Source: Candidatus Nitrotoga sp. SPKER
GTDB lineage: Bacteria > Pseudomonadota > Gammaproteobacteria > Burkholderiales > Gallionellaceae
Direction of reading: 5' to 3'
Assembly: GCA_003402285.1 (NCBI GenBank)
Contig: QFXG01000012.1
Coordinates: forward strand, 1-64,000
DNA: 64,000 nucleotides
In this document: piece by piece, positions 26,315 through 34,551 of the stretch
Layout of the letters: every line of letters starts with the position of its first letter
How positions within the stretch are numbered: the first letter of the stretch is position 1
The notes under the pieces: model-generated
What the model saw: only the letters and a program-made list of their open reading frames with translations
Database searches by the model: none
What the model was told of the DNA's origin: nothing
Position numbers and translations under genes: made by a program

Positions 26315-27898
26315 ATGCCGGTTACCTTATCCTACCCTGGCGTCTATATTGAAGAAGTGTCCAGTGGCGTGCGTACCATTACTGGTGTGGCTACCTCCAT
26401 CACCGCTTTCATCGGGCGTACCCTGCGCGGCCCGGTAAATGATCCGGTGCGCGTGCAAAGTTTTGGTGAGTTTGAGCGGCGTTTCGGTGGGTTATGGCGG
26501 GATAGCACGCTGAGCTACGCGCTACAGCAATTCTTTCAGAATGGTGGCACGGATGCGCTTATCGTACGCGTTCACAATGGTGCTACGGCCGCCACGCTTA
26601 CCTTGGCGGTAGGCTTTAATTTGATTGCTTCCAATCCTGGTAAGTGGGGCGAGAAGCTGCGGGTGCGAGTTGATTACAATACTCGTCCGCATCTTCCCAC
26701 CGATCCTGCTAACAGTCTGTTCAATCTCTCGGTGCGTGATACAGCTAGCGGTACGACAGAGCGCTTTCTTAATCTCTCGACCGATCCTAATAACGCCCGC
26801 TTTGTCACGCAGGTACTTGAACAGGAGTCCAACCTGGTGCGGATTGTCACACCACCCGGCACGGTGCCTGCGCTGCGTCCCACCGCTCATGGCAATCCGC
26901 CCGCCGGTGTCGATCCGCTGCTGGATAATGCCTCGTCCACCGCGTTTACGGCGACTGGCAATGAAGGAGCAGCCATCACCGATAATCAAATATCACTGGC
27001 CTCTTTAGAAGGTTCCAAACAGGGGATATGGGCGCTGCAAAAGGCAGATCTTTTCAATTTGCTGTGCGTTCCGCCGTTGACGCGTGAACCAGGCGGCGAC
27101 GTGAATTCTCAAACCCGTAGCGCTGCCGCTGCCTATTGTCTTGCGCGGCGCGCCATGTACATTGTCGACCCTCTCATGGCCTGGGACGAGCCCTCCGATC
27201 TTACTGGCGCCAGCGGCCTGGACAGCGTTGGTTGGGGTCTGGCTCGTAGCGCAAATGCGGCACTGTATTTTCCCTATCTTCGCCAGCCTGATCCTTTGCA
27301 GGAAAATCGCTTGGCCGATTTTGCACCTTGTGGTGCAGTGGCTGGCATCATGGCACGCACGGATGGCCAGCGGGGCGTGTGGAAAGCCCCTGCCGGAAAC
27401 GATGCCACACTGAACGGCGTGGTCGACTTGACGGTAAAACTTACCGACGGCGAAAATGGCCAGCTTAACCCGCTGGCGGTTAATTGCCTGCGCTCTTTTC
27501 CGGTTGTTGGTCGGCTTGTATGGGGTGCTCGCACCTTGCGCGGCGCGGACCAGCTTGCCTCAGAATGGAAATACCTTCCCGTGCGCCGCACGGCGCTATT
27601 TCTTGAAGAAAGTTTATTTCGAGGCTCTCAATGGGTGGTGTTCGAACCAAACGATGAACCGCTTTGGGCACAGATACGGCTCAACCTTGGCGCCTTCATG
27701 CAGAATTTGTTTCGCCAAGGCGCTTTTCAGGGGCGCAGCCCGCGCGAGGCGTATTTCGTCAAATGCGACCGGGAAACCACCACCCAGAATGACATTGATC
27801 TGGGCATCGTTAATATCGTAGTGGGCTTCGCGCCACTCAAACCCGCCGAATTCGTGGTGATCAAGTTGCAGCAGATCGCCGGCCAAGTTCAAGTTTGA
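26315..27898 (+). CDS. eCIS contractile sheath protein
   Basis: A 527-aa phage tail sheath family protein (Afp2/Pvc2-like). The N-terminal YPGVYIEEVSSGVRTITGV is the sheath handshake-arm hallmark. It is followed by ITAFIGRTLRGPVNDPV and the C-terminal block FAPLKPAEFVVIKLQQIAGQ seen in nearly all sheaths. The strong site AGGAGGAG precedes the ATG. It polymerises around the inner tube and contracts to drive it into a target cell. Only one sheath gene is found, whereas the Afp and PVC systems have two or three. Confidence 0.95.
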   Translation: MPVTLSYPGVYIEEVSSGVRTITGVATSITAFIGRTLRGPVNDPVRVQSFGEFERRFGGLWRDSTLSYALQQFFQNGGTDALIVRVHNGATAATLTLAVGFNLIASNPGKWGEKLRVRVDYNTRPHLPTDPANSLFNLSVRDTASGTTERFLNLSTDPNNARFVTQVLEQESNLVRIVTPPGTVPALRPTAHGNPPAGVDPLLDNASSTAFTATGNEGAAITDNQISLASLEGSKQGIWALQKADLFNLLCVPPLTREPGGDVNSQTRSAAAAYCLARRAMYIVDPLMAWDEPSDLTGASGLDSVGWGLARSANAALYFPYLRQPDPLQENRLADFAPCGAVAGIMARTDGQRGVWKAPAGNDATLNGVVDLTVKLTDGENGQLNPLAVNCLRSFPVVGRLVWGARTLRGADQLASEWKYLPVRRTALFLEESLFRGSQWVVFEPNDEPLWAQIRLNLGAFMQNLFRQGAFQGRSPREAYFVKCDRETTTQNDIDLGIVNIVVGFAPLKPAEFVVIKLQQIAGQVQV

Positions 27899-27922
27899 CC
27901 CTGATAATTAGGAGGCATATCC

Positions 27923-28447
27923 ATGGCAACATTCACTGTTAATGCGCAGCGCTTCGATCCTTACAAAAATTTCAAATTCCGCGTCAAATGGGATGGTCGA
28001 TATGTCGCGGGTATCTCCAAGGTGGGCGCAATCAAGCGTAGCACTGAACTGGTTGAACATCGGGAGGGGGGCGATCCATCAACGTCGCGCAAGTCGCCTG
28101 GTCGTACCAAATTTGAGGCCATTACGCTGGATCGCGGTGTCACCCATGATACCGAGTTTGAAAAGTGGGCCAACAAGGTTTGGAATTACGGCTCAGGTTT
28201 GGGTGCCGAGGTCTCGCTGAAGGATTTCCGCAAGGACCTCATCATCGAGGTCTATAACGAGGCGGGCCAGCTTGCGCTCGCCTATAAGGTGTATCGTTGC
28301 TGGGTGTCAGAGTACCAAGCGTTGCCTGATCTAGACGCCAATGCCAACGCGGTGGCCATTCAGCATATCAAGCTGGAAAACGAGGGCTGGGAACGTGATT
28401 ATGATGTAACCGAACCCAGCGAGCCCAGCTTTACGGAACCAGCTTGA
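27923..28447 (+). CDS. eCIS inner tube protein
   Basis: A 174-aa member of the T4 gp19-like tail tube family (Afp1/Pvc1-like). It opens with QRFDPYKNFKFRVKWDGRYVAGISKVG and continues with PGRTKFEAITLDRGVTHDTEFEKW and VYRCWVSEYQALPDLDAN, the order typical of the family. GGAGG precedes the ATG. It forms the rigid tube that carries cargo. Its stop overlaps the next start as TGATG. No second tube paralogue of this type is seen. Confidence 0.94.
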   Translation: MATFTVNAQRFDPYKNFKFRVKWDGRYVAGISKVGAIKRSTELVEHREGGDPSTSRKSPGRTKFEAITLDRGVTHDTEFEKWANKVWNYGSGLGAEVSLKDFRKDLIIEVYNEAGQLALAYKVYRCWVSEYQALPDLDANANAVAIQHIKLENEGWERDYDVTEPSEPSFTEPA

Positions 28448-29181
28448 TGCACATACAAGTGCCTGGTGAAGCGGAGATACTTGCCCTGTGGGAGCGCGGC
28501 CTTACACGGCATCCGATTGACCGGGCACTGTTGCTTTATGCTTGGACCCGACCGGATTTACCCGCTTCCAATTTTCCGGATCTACCGTTGGGCACAATCA
28601 ACAAGGCGCTTTTACGTCTGCGCGAAACTTGCTTTGGGCCGCGCATCATTGCCTGCATGGATTGTGAGCATTGCGGCACGCGTATGGAAATTGCGCTGGA
28701 TACTGGGCAGCTACTCGCTGGTATTGAGGACGATACGCCCAGCAAGTTGGACGATATAACGGCTGAGTTCGAAGTTTCCAGTTTTCGCTTTCGCGTACCA
28801 TGCAGCCGTGATCTCGCGGCTATTAGCGGAGAGCGGGATCTCAAGGCGGCGGCAGTGAAGTTGCTGGAACAATGTTGTCTTGAATATCCAAAGAATGGTG
28901 ACGCAGGTTTTGGAAGTCTGCTGGTCGAGGCCGAAGCAGCGATGGAGGCGCTTGATCCGGCAGCTGGCATCAATTTGTCGCTTAGCTGTGAGGCGTGTGG
29001 TGAAAATTGGATGGTTGATTTTAATATTGGAACGTTGTTGTGGGATGAAATCGATGTACGTGCCCGGAGCTTGCTCGCTGAAGTGCATAGCCTTGCTCAG
29101 GCATATGGTTGGACTGAGCCGGAAATATTTGCGCTCTCATCGCAACGGCGAGCAGCTTATCTTGATATGGTGGGCGTATGA
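28447..29181 (+). CDS. Zinc-ribbon hub-assembly (T4 gp26-like) eCIS protein
   Basis: A 244-aa protein using the ATG that overlaps the tube stop. Cysteine pairs Cys73/Cys76 (CEHC) and Cys181/Cys184 (CEAC) would form a zinc ribbon; Cys70 is a possible extra ligand. The C-terminus AQAYGWTEPEIFALSSQRRAAYL matches the conserved tail of T4-type baseplate hub chaperones found in eCIS loci. Likely a cytoplasmic assembly factor rather than a part of the finished particle. Function inferred from context and this motif. Confidence 0.7.
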   Translation: MHIQVPGEAEILALWERGLTRHPIDRALLLYAWTRPDLPASNFPDLPLGTINKALLRLRETCFGPRIIACMDCEHCGTRMEIALDTGQLLAGIEDDTPSKLDDITAEFEVSSFRFRVPCSRDLAAISGERDLKAAAVKLLEQCCLEYPKNGDAGFGSLLVEAEAAMEALDPAAGINLSLSCEACGENWMVDFNIGTLLWDEIDVRARSLLAEVHSLAQAYGWTEPEIFALSSQRRAAYLDMVGV

Positions 29182-29933
29182 GCGGATTCCTGCATCGGCT
29201 CGCCGCACAGGCCATGGGCAGAACAAATAGCCTGCGTTCCGCAGTACGCACACCTTATGCAGTCCCACTTTCGCCGGTCAGCAGAGTCGAGCCGGACAGG
29301 CAAGCCCCTACATTGGATATTGTTGGGAATAAGCAACAACCTGGGGGTAATAGTGGTGTGGAAGATGTGGGCGACAGGGGTGCGGAACAGGATTTCATGT
29401 CCAGTCCAAAACAGCGTCATGCCAATACTGCTGAGGAAATTGGGACGCAGCCTGACGATTGTGAAGTGATGCCGTCGTTACCTGAAGTATTAGTTGTGCA
29501 ATCGGATACTGTTTATAAAAATTTGGATCATCCCAGCGTTCTATCTTCATTGCCAAAAGCGATGTTGCGGCAATCAGGTAAAGAAAAAATGGTTGCGAGC
29601 GAACCCTCAGCTTTGTCTGAGGAAATTGAAACGCGTTTGCTGGAGAGTAATCCTATAGCGCCCACAGACAACAATTATCCTTCGCCACTTTTGCCGTTAA
29701 AGCAAGCCCCACGTCCCTCGACTTTGAACACGAATGTGGCTGCGCAACGTGGCGAACACAGCGGTGCTGATCGGCAGAGTCAGGTCGATGAAATCACCGA
29801 AGTGCATGTGAGTATAGGTCGCATTGAAGTGACTGCCGTGCATGAGTCGCCGCCGCCGAAACGTCAGGCTCCGGCGGCAGCCAAGCCGTTGTCGCTTGAT
29901 GAGTACCTTGCTCGCCGCGGGAGGGGAGCATGA
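29178..29933 (+). CDS. Disordered eCIS protein with conserved C-terminal motif
   Basis: A 251-aa protein whose first 205 residues are rich in Pro, Ser, Gln and Glu without any predictable fold. The last 45 contain EVHVSIGRIEVTAVHESPPP and end LSLDEYLARRGRGA, a pairing also found at the end of small proteins in other eCIS loci. Both ends overlap neighbouring genes by four bases. A flexible linker or scaffold with a short docking motif is the simplest reading; a tape-measure role is possible but not shown. Confidence 0.7.
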   Translation: MSGFLHRLAAQAMGRTNSLRSAVRTPYAVPLSPVSRVEPDRQAPTLDIVGNKQQPGGNSGVEDVGDRGAEQDFMSSPKQRHANTAEEIGTQPDDCEVMPSLPEVLVVQSDTVYKNLDHPSVLSSLPKAMLRQSGKEKMVASEPSALSEEIETRLLESNPIAPTDNNYPSPLLPLKQAPRPSTLNTNVAAQRGEHSGADRQSQVDEITEVHVSIGRIEVTAVHESPPPKRQAPAAAKPLSLDEYLARRGRGA

Positions 29934-31270
29934 GCAGCGCTCTCGCCATTGCCGGGGTGACCGCAGTGTTGCGCGATCTGCTTAATGACGGGCTAATTAA
30001 CAATGACGCAACAGGTATTCTGGGTTCTACGGTCTTGGTCACTGCTGGCCCACCGGATCGTGTAATACCGGCAAATGGTGGCACTGAGTCTTCCCAGCTC
30101 AATTTGTTCATGTACCACGTTACGCCCAATAGTGGTTGGCGTAATGAAAGATTTCCTACGCATGACGCTTCCGGCAGCCAGCGGTTATCTAACGCACCGC
30201 TCGCCCTCAACCTGCATTACCTGCTTTCAGCCCACGGCAGCGTAGACCTGCACGGCGAAATTCTGCTCGGTTATGCCATGCAACTTTTACATGAAACACC
30301 GATACTCAGCCGCAAAGCTATTCGGAAGGCACTCGATCCTTCGCCTCCGGTAGGGGGTACAGCACTTCCGCCCGCGCTAAAGGCGTTAGCGGATTCTGGA
30401 CTTGAAAATCAGATCGAGCTGATCAAAATCACACCGGAATATCTCAACACCGAAGAAATGTCCAAGCTCTGGACCGCCACGCAAAGCCATTTGCGTCCCA
30501 CCGCAGCCTACATGGCCAGCGTGGTGTTAATAGAATCAAGCAAATCAGTCCGATCCGCCCTGCCGGTGCTAACGCGGGGGCCTGTGGTCAAGCCTGACCC
30601 GCTTAATGCAGATACGTGGTATGAAAGTGGTATTACAGCGGTGGCTGGTCTGACCTCCTCTTATCCGATACTCGCTGGTATAGAGCTGCCCCAGAGGCAG
30701 ATAGCCGCGCGTCTCGGTGAGGTCATCAAGCTGAAAGGATACAATCTCAATGGAACAAATCTTGTCGTGCGTTTTGCACATCCTAGCTTGACGGCACCGA
30801 TTGATCTCTCTGTTGGTACTAATGCAAACGAAGAAAGTTTTTCAGTAACCTTGCCTAATACAGCTCAGGCCAATATTGACTGGCCTGCCGGTATATGGGA
30901 GATAACCGCACTTTTACAACGTCCCGGTGAGACCGAAACCCGCAGTACTAATTCGCTGACGTTGCTTCTGGCACCACGTATCAATGTGGCGAGTTCCACT
31001 GCCACACGCGATGCTACCGGTGTGACCATCAATCTTGCTTTTACGCCACAAGCTCGGCCCGTCCAACGAATAAGCCTCAATGCAGCTGGATACGAGGCGT
31101 CGCCGGAGAAATTTACCGTCCCGACAGCCAGCCTTCAATTCAAGTATGCGCAATTGCCCGCAGGGAACCATTTGTTACGCTTGCGGATTGATGGCGCTGA
31201 CAGTTTACTGGTGATCCGGCTTACTGCGCCGCCTCAATTTGATAACACTCAAGTTTTAACTGTGCCATGA
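29930..31270 (+). CDS. DUF4255 protein, putative tail-terminator cap (Pvc16-like)
   Basis: A 446-aa protein. The N-terminal 190 residues (ALAIAGVTAVLRDLLNDGL, then LNLFMYHVTPNSGWRN, then LALNLHYLLSAHG) form the DUF4255/Pvc16_N domain that caps the sheath-tube end in eCIS particles. Residues about 230-440 look like Ig-type beta repeats (IRLGEVIKLKGYNLNG-like IPT pattern at 255-275), a decoration larger than a minimal cap. Four-base overlaps on both sides. Confidence 0.88.
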   Translation: MSSALAIAGVTAVLRDLLNDGLINNDATGILGSTVLVTAGPPDRVIPANGGTESSQLNLFMYHVTPNSGWRNERFPTHDASGSQRLSNAPLALNLHYLLSAHGSVDLHGEILLGYAMQLLHETPILSRKAIRKALDPSPPVGGTALPPALKALADSGLENQIELIKITPEYLNTEEMSKLWTATQSHLRPTAAYMASVVLIESSKSVRSALPVLTRGPVVKPDPLNADTWYESGITAVAGLTSSYPILAGIELPQRQIAARLGEVIKLKGYNLNGTNLVVRFAHPSLTAPIDLSVGTNANEESFSVTLPNTAQANIDWPAGIWEITALLQRPGETETRSTNSLTLLLAPRINVASSTATRDATGVTINLAFTPQARPVQRISLNAAGYEASPEKFTVPTASLQFKYAQLPAGNHLLRLRIDGADSLLVIRLTAPPQFDNTQVLTVP

Positions 31271-33198
31271 GCACCTCCGACCCACGCCACGAATGGATTG
31301 ATGCAAATCAACGCCTGATGGTGGCTGAGCTTGCTCGTATCAAGGCGCGCTTGGGTGGTGAAGATCAGGGATCGGCAACGAGTGTAGCAGCTGAAATTCG
31401 CGCTGTACTATCGACACAGTCAGCTATAGATCGTTTGGTGGAGTGCTTTGGTTTGAGCACTTTCGAACGAGATATCCTGTTGCTTTGTGCAGGTGTGGAA
31501 ATGGACTCAAATGTTTCTTCGCTGTGCGCCACTGCGCAAAATAATCCCCAGCGATCGTATGCGACATTCAGTCTGGCGCTGGCGACACTGGAAGAGCCGC
31601 ATTGGAGTGCGCTTAGTTCGATACGTCCTTTGCGCCGGTGGCGATTGATTGAGGTCACTGAAGAAACCAGTCTGGCAAATGCGCGCTTACGCATAGACGA
31701 ACGGGTGCTGCACTTTCTGGCAGGCATAAATTACCTCGACACCCGCTTGGAACCGCTGCTGCAAAACAATGGTGTAGCAGCAACGATGGCGGATGTTCAA
31801 AGCGAAACTGCACAAACTATATTGGAGGCAATACCGGAACGTAATGTACCCATCCCGGTGATCCAACTGCTAGGGGATGACCGCGACGGTCAGGCGGATA
31901 TTGCGGCCAGTGTCGCAGCTCAACTCTTCGGAATGCAACTTCATATTCTGCATGCGGAGGACATACCAGCGGGGGTTCATGAACGTAATGCCTTCGCCGT
32001 TTTGTGGCAGCGAGAATCAGCGCTTCTGTCCAGCGCCTTGTTGATCGAATGTCGTGATCAGGCAAATGCAGCCGCAGTTACTCGGCTCGCTGAAAATTTA
32101 AATGGATTACTGTTTATCTCCAGTTTTAACCCGCTAGAGCTGCAACGCAATACCCTGCGCTTTACTGTAAATAAACCGGGTGCCACGGATCAAAAGCGCT
32201 TGTGGCAACAGGCATTAGGTTCAGCGACGCAGAAGCTGAATGGTTCGCTGGAAGGGGTCGCATCGCAATACAGATTAAGCGCACAAACGATTTTGAGTAT
32301 CGGGGCTGAGATCAGTAGCGCTATCAGTGCGAGTGATAAACCGGACGAATTATTGTGGCGAACCTGTCGTACTTTGGGGCGACGGCAGCTGGATGATTTG
32401 GCGCAGCGTGTTGAGCCAGTTTCCCGCTGGGAGGATTTGATCTTGCCGGAACATCAGAAAGTGATCCTGGGCCAAATTGTCAGCCATGTGCGTAACCGGC
32501 TTAAGGTCTGCGATGAATGGGGCTTTGCCAGCAAGAGTGCTCGCGGCATGGGCCTTAGTACCCTTTTTGCTGGCGAAAGCGGGACCGGCAAAACCATGGC
32601 CGCCGAAGTGCTGGCTAACGAACTGCACCTCGATCTTTACCGCATAGATTTATCCTCAGTGGTCAGTAAATACATCGGCGAGACGGAAAAAAACTTGCGC
32701 AAGGTTTTCGATGCCGCCGAGGATAGCGGCGTCATCCTGTTATTTGATGAGGCTGATGCCTTGTTCGGCAAGCGCAGCGAAGTGAAAGACAGCCATGACC
32801 GATATGCCAACATCGAAGTGAGTTATTTGCTGCAACGAATGGAGGCTTACACCGGCTTGGCCATTTTGACTACTAATTTGAAGACATCTCTGGATACAGC
32901 GTTTCAGCGGCGTCTGCGTTTCGTTGTGCAATTCACATTCCCCGATATCGAACAACGCGAGGCCATTTGGCGTAGTGTATTCCCCGGTGCCACGCCGATC
33001 CATGACTTGGACTATCGCAAGCTGGCGCAGCTCCAGGTGGCAGGCGGAAATATCCGTAATATCGCTCTTAATGCCGCATTTCTGGCCGCTGATTCAGGCG
33101 AAGCTGTTGGCATGGTGCATCTGCTGCAAGCTGCTCACGGTGAAGGGTCAAAGCGCGAGCGCGCTTTGACTGATGCAGAAACGCGGGGGTGGCTATGA
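31267..33198 (+). CDS. eCIS AAA+ ATPase (Pvc15-like)
   Basis: A 643-aa protein. The N-terminal 380 residues form a degenerate AAA-like region without Walker motifs. The C-terminal AAA+ domain has Walker A GESGTGKT at about 436-443, Walker B VILLFDEADALFG at about 489-501, and the arginine-rich sensor TAFQRRLRFVVQF. In PVC-type systems this ATPase is needed for cargo loading or assembly in the producer cell. It lies directly before the cargo-type genes, consistent with that role. Confidence 0.93.
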   Translation: MSTSDPRHEWIDANQRLMVAELARIKARLGGEDQGSATSVAAEIRAVLSTQSAIDRLVECFGLSTFERDILLLCAGVEMDSNVSSLCATAQNNPQRSYATFSLALATLEEPHWSALSSIRPLRRWRLIEVTEETSLANARLRIDERVLHFLAGINYLDTRLEPLLQNNGVAATMADVQSETAQTILEAIPERNVPIPVIQLLGDDRDGQADIAASVAAQLFGMQLHILHAEDIPAGVHERNAFAVLWQRESALLSSALLIECRDQANAAAVTRLAENLNGLLFISSFNPLELQRNTLRFTVNKPGATDQKRLWQQALGSATQKLNGSLEGVASQYRLSAQTILSIGAEISSAISASDKPDELLWRTCRTLGRRQLDDLAQRVEPVSRWEDLILPEHQKVILGQIVSHVRNRLKVCDEWGFASKSARGMGLSTLFAGESGTGKTMAAEVLANELHLDLYRIDLSSVVSKYIGETEKNLRKVFDAAEDSGVILLFDEADALFGKRSEVKDSHDRYANIEVSYLLQRMEAYTGLAILTTNLKTSLDTAFQRRLRFVVQFTFPDIEQREAIWRSVFPGATPIHDLDYRKLAQLQVAGGNIRNIALNAAFLAADSGEAVGMVHLLQAAHGEGSKRERALTDAETRGWL

Positions 33199-33449
33199 AA
33201 CGCGTTGTCCTGCATATCGATAGTTTGGTATTAAAGGGTTTTCGGCATGAAGACCGGCATGGCATTGCGGAGGGCTTGCAGCTAGAATTATCTCGTTTGT
33301 TTGCCGATCCACAGGCCGTCCAGCAGTTTACCAAGAATGGCAATGTGTCACGGTTACGGCTCGGCAATATATCGATCGACCAGAATTCAAAACCGCAGCG
33401 CGTCGGATCGCAAGTCGCCCAGGGTATCGGCAAGGGGATGAAGAGATGA
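33195..33449 (+). CDS. Small conserved eCIS-associated protein
   Basis: 84 aa from the ATG that overlaps the ATPase stop (ATGA); it overlaps the next gene by four bases too. It starts KRVVLHIDSLVLKGF and contains GIAEGLQLELSRLF, then RLRLGNISI. Short proteins of this pattern sit after the AAA ATPase in many eCIS loci. No function assigned. Coupled translation with both neighbours argues that it is real. Confidence 0.75.
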   Translation: MKRVVLHIDSLVLKGFRHEDRHGIAEGLQLELSRLFADPQAVQQFTKNGNVSRLRLGNISIDQNSKPQRVGSQVAQGIGKGMKR

Positions 33450-34495
33450 GCACTTTCGCGACGCAAGAGTACAGTACTGATAAGTCGCTACTGTTGGGCA
33501 ACTCCCCTAACGTGGAGCGGTTTTTGCAAAAAAAATATGCTTTGGGCTTGTCGAAATTATTACCGGCCAGCGAATACAAAGGTACGCCACGTTTGCAAGC
33601 CAAGCTTTCTATCGGCGCCAGTAACGATCCGCTGGAACAGGAAGCGGATCGGGTCGCGGATCAAGTATTGGCTGCACCCGCTCATTCCGCGGCGAGTGGA
33701 GCGGTACCACACATTCAGCGTTTCACTGGGCAAGAGACAGAAAATGCAGGAGCTGTACCTGCCAGTGTAGACCGCGTGCTATCTGGTTCCGGCAGCCCGC
33801 TTGATCCAGCAATACAGCAAGATATGGGGCAGCGCTTTGGTCATGATTTTTCACAGGTGAGGGTGCATACTGACTTTGCCGCTAAGCAATCGGCGCAAGA
33901 TATTAACGCCCGTGCTTACACGGTGGGACAGAACATTGTGTTTGGTGCAGGTGGGTTTGCGCCAGAGTCACACGAGGGACGCAAACTGATTGCCCATGAG
34001 CTGACGCATGTGGTGCAGCAAACCAGTGGGGCAGGGATACATGTCGGTCAAGGCGGTAACAAACTTACATTATCTTCAGGGACTAAACACACTATACAAA
34101 AACAGGAAGCTAAACCGGATGCCAATCCTGAAAAAAATAAAACCGACGATTCAACGCTTTTTGTCCAACTTACCGAACCTGATTTTCTAAGTCTCAAACA
34201 ACCTTTTTTCGAGCGTAATGTTTTTCAGCTTTGGGATCCAAGTTCAGCCCTGGGGGTCTGGAAATACAATCTGGATTTTTTCAAACGCTTTGGAGTGAGT
34301 GATAAATGGGCAGGTAAAGCCGCTAATCTGACCGCTCCGCTCGCCATTGATGCGCAATTAAAAGCCAGCAATCCAAAATGGTGGGAAATAAGGGATAAAG
34401 AGTTAAAAACAACTTCAATAGTAGCCCCGATACCGATTTTCCAATTTGATGCCAATTTTAAGAATTGGAAGCCGTTACCATTTTTACAGAAATAA
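33446..34495 (+). CDS. DUF4157 cargo-type protein 1
   Basis: A 349-aa protein. The N-terminal about 45 residues are unlike those of the other three and lack the cysteine motif. From residue 53 it joins the shared block KLSIGASNDPLEQEADRVAD. The DUF4157 core spans about 108-192, with RFGHDFSQVRVH and HExxH at 184-188 (IAHELTHVV). The C-terminal 150 residues are not recognised but have a conserved look: YNLDFFKRFGVSDKW and PKWWEIRDKEL. Start overlaps the previous stop by four bases. Likely a cargo or cargo adaptor of the eCIS, by family and position. Confidence 0.85.
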   Translation: MSTFATQEYSTDKSLLLGNSPNVERFLQKKYALGLSKLLPASEYKGTPRLQAKLSIGASNDPLEQEADRVADQVLAAPAHSAASGAVPHIQRFTGQETENAGAVPASVDRVLSGSGSPLDPAIQQDMGQRFGHDFSQVRVHTDFAAKQSAQDINARAYTVGQNIVFGAGGFAPESHEGRKLIAHELTHVVQQTSGAGIHVGQGGNKLTLSSGTKHTIQKQEAKPDANPEKNKTDDSTLFVQLTEPDFLSLKQPFFERNVFQLWDPSSALGVWKYNLDFFKRFGVSDKWAGKAANLTAPLAIDAQLKASNPKWWEIRDKELKTTSIVAPIPIFQFDANFKNWKPLPFLQK

Positions 34496-34551
34496 TATTG
34501 GCTCCATAAAGATCAGATGAATTATAACCATCGCCAAGAGGGTTGAATTTA

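Noticed and set aside
33495-33513. Similarity between this site and 60471-60488 (GGCAACTCCCC, then AACGT), seen also as LGNSPNV in both proteins
   Set aside because: Only about 17 bases with one mismatch, no extension on either side and no shared context; likely chance.
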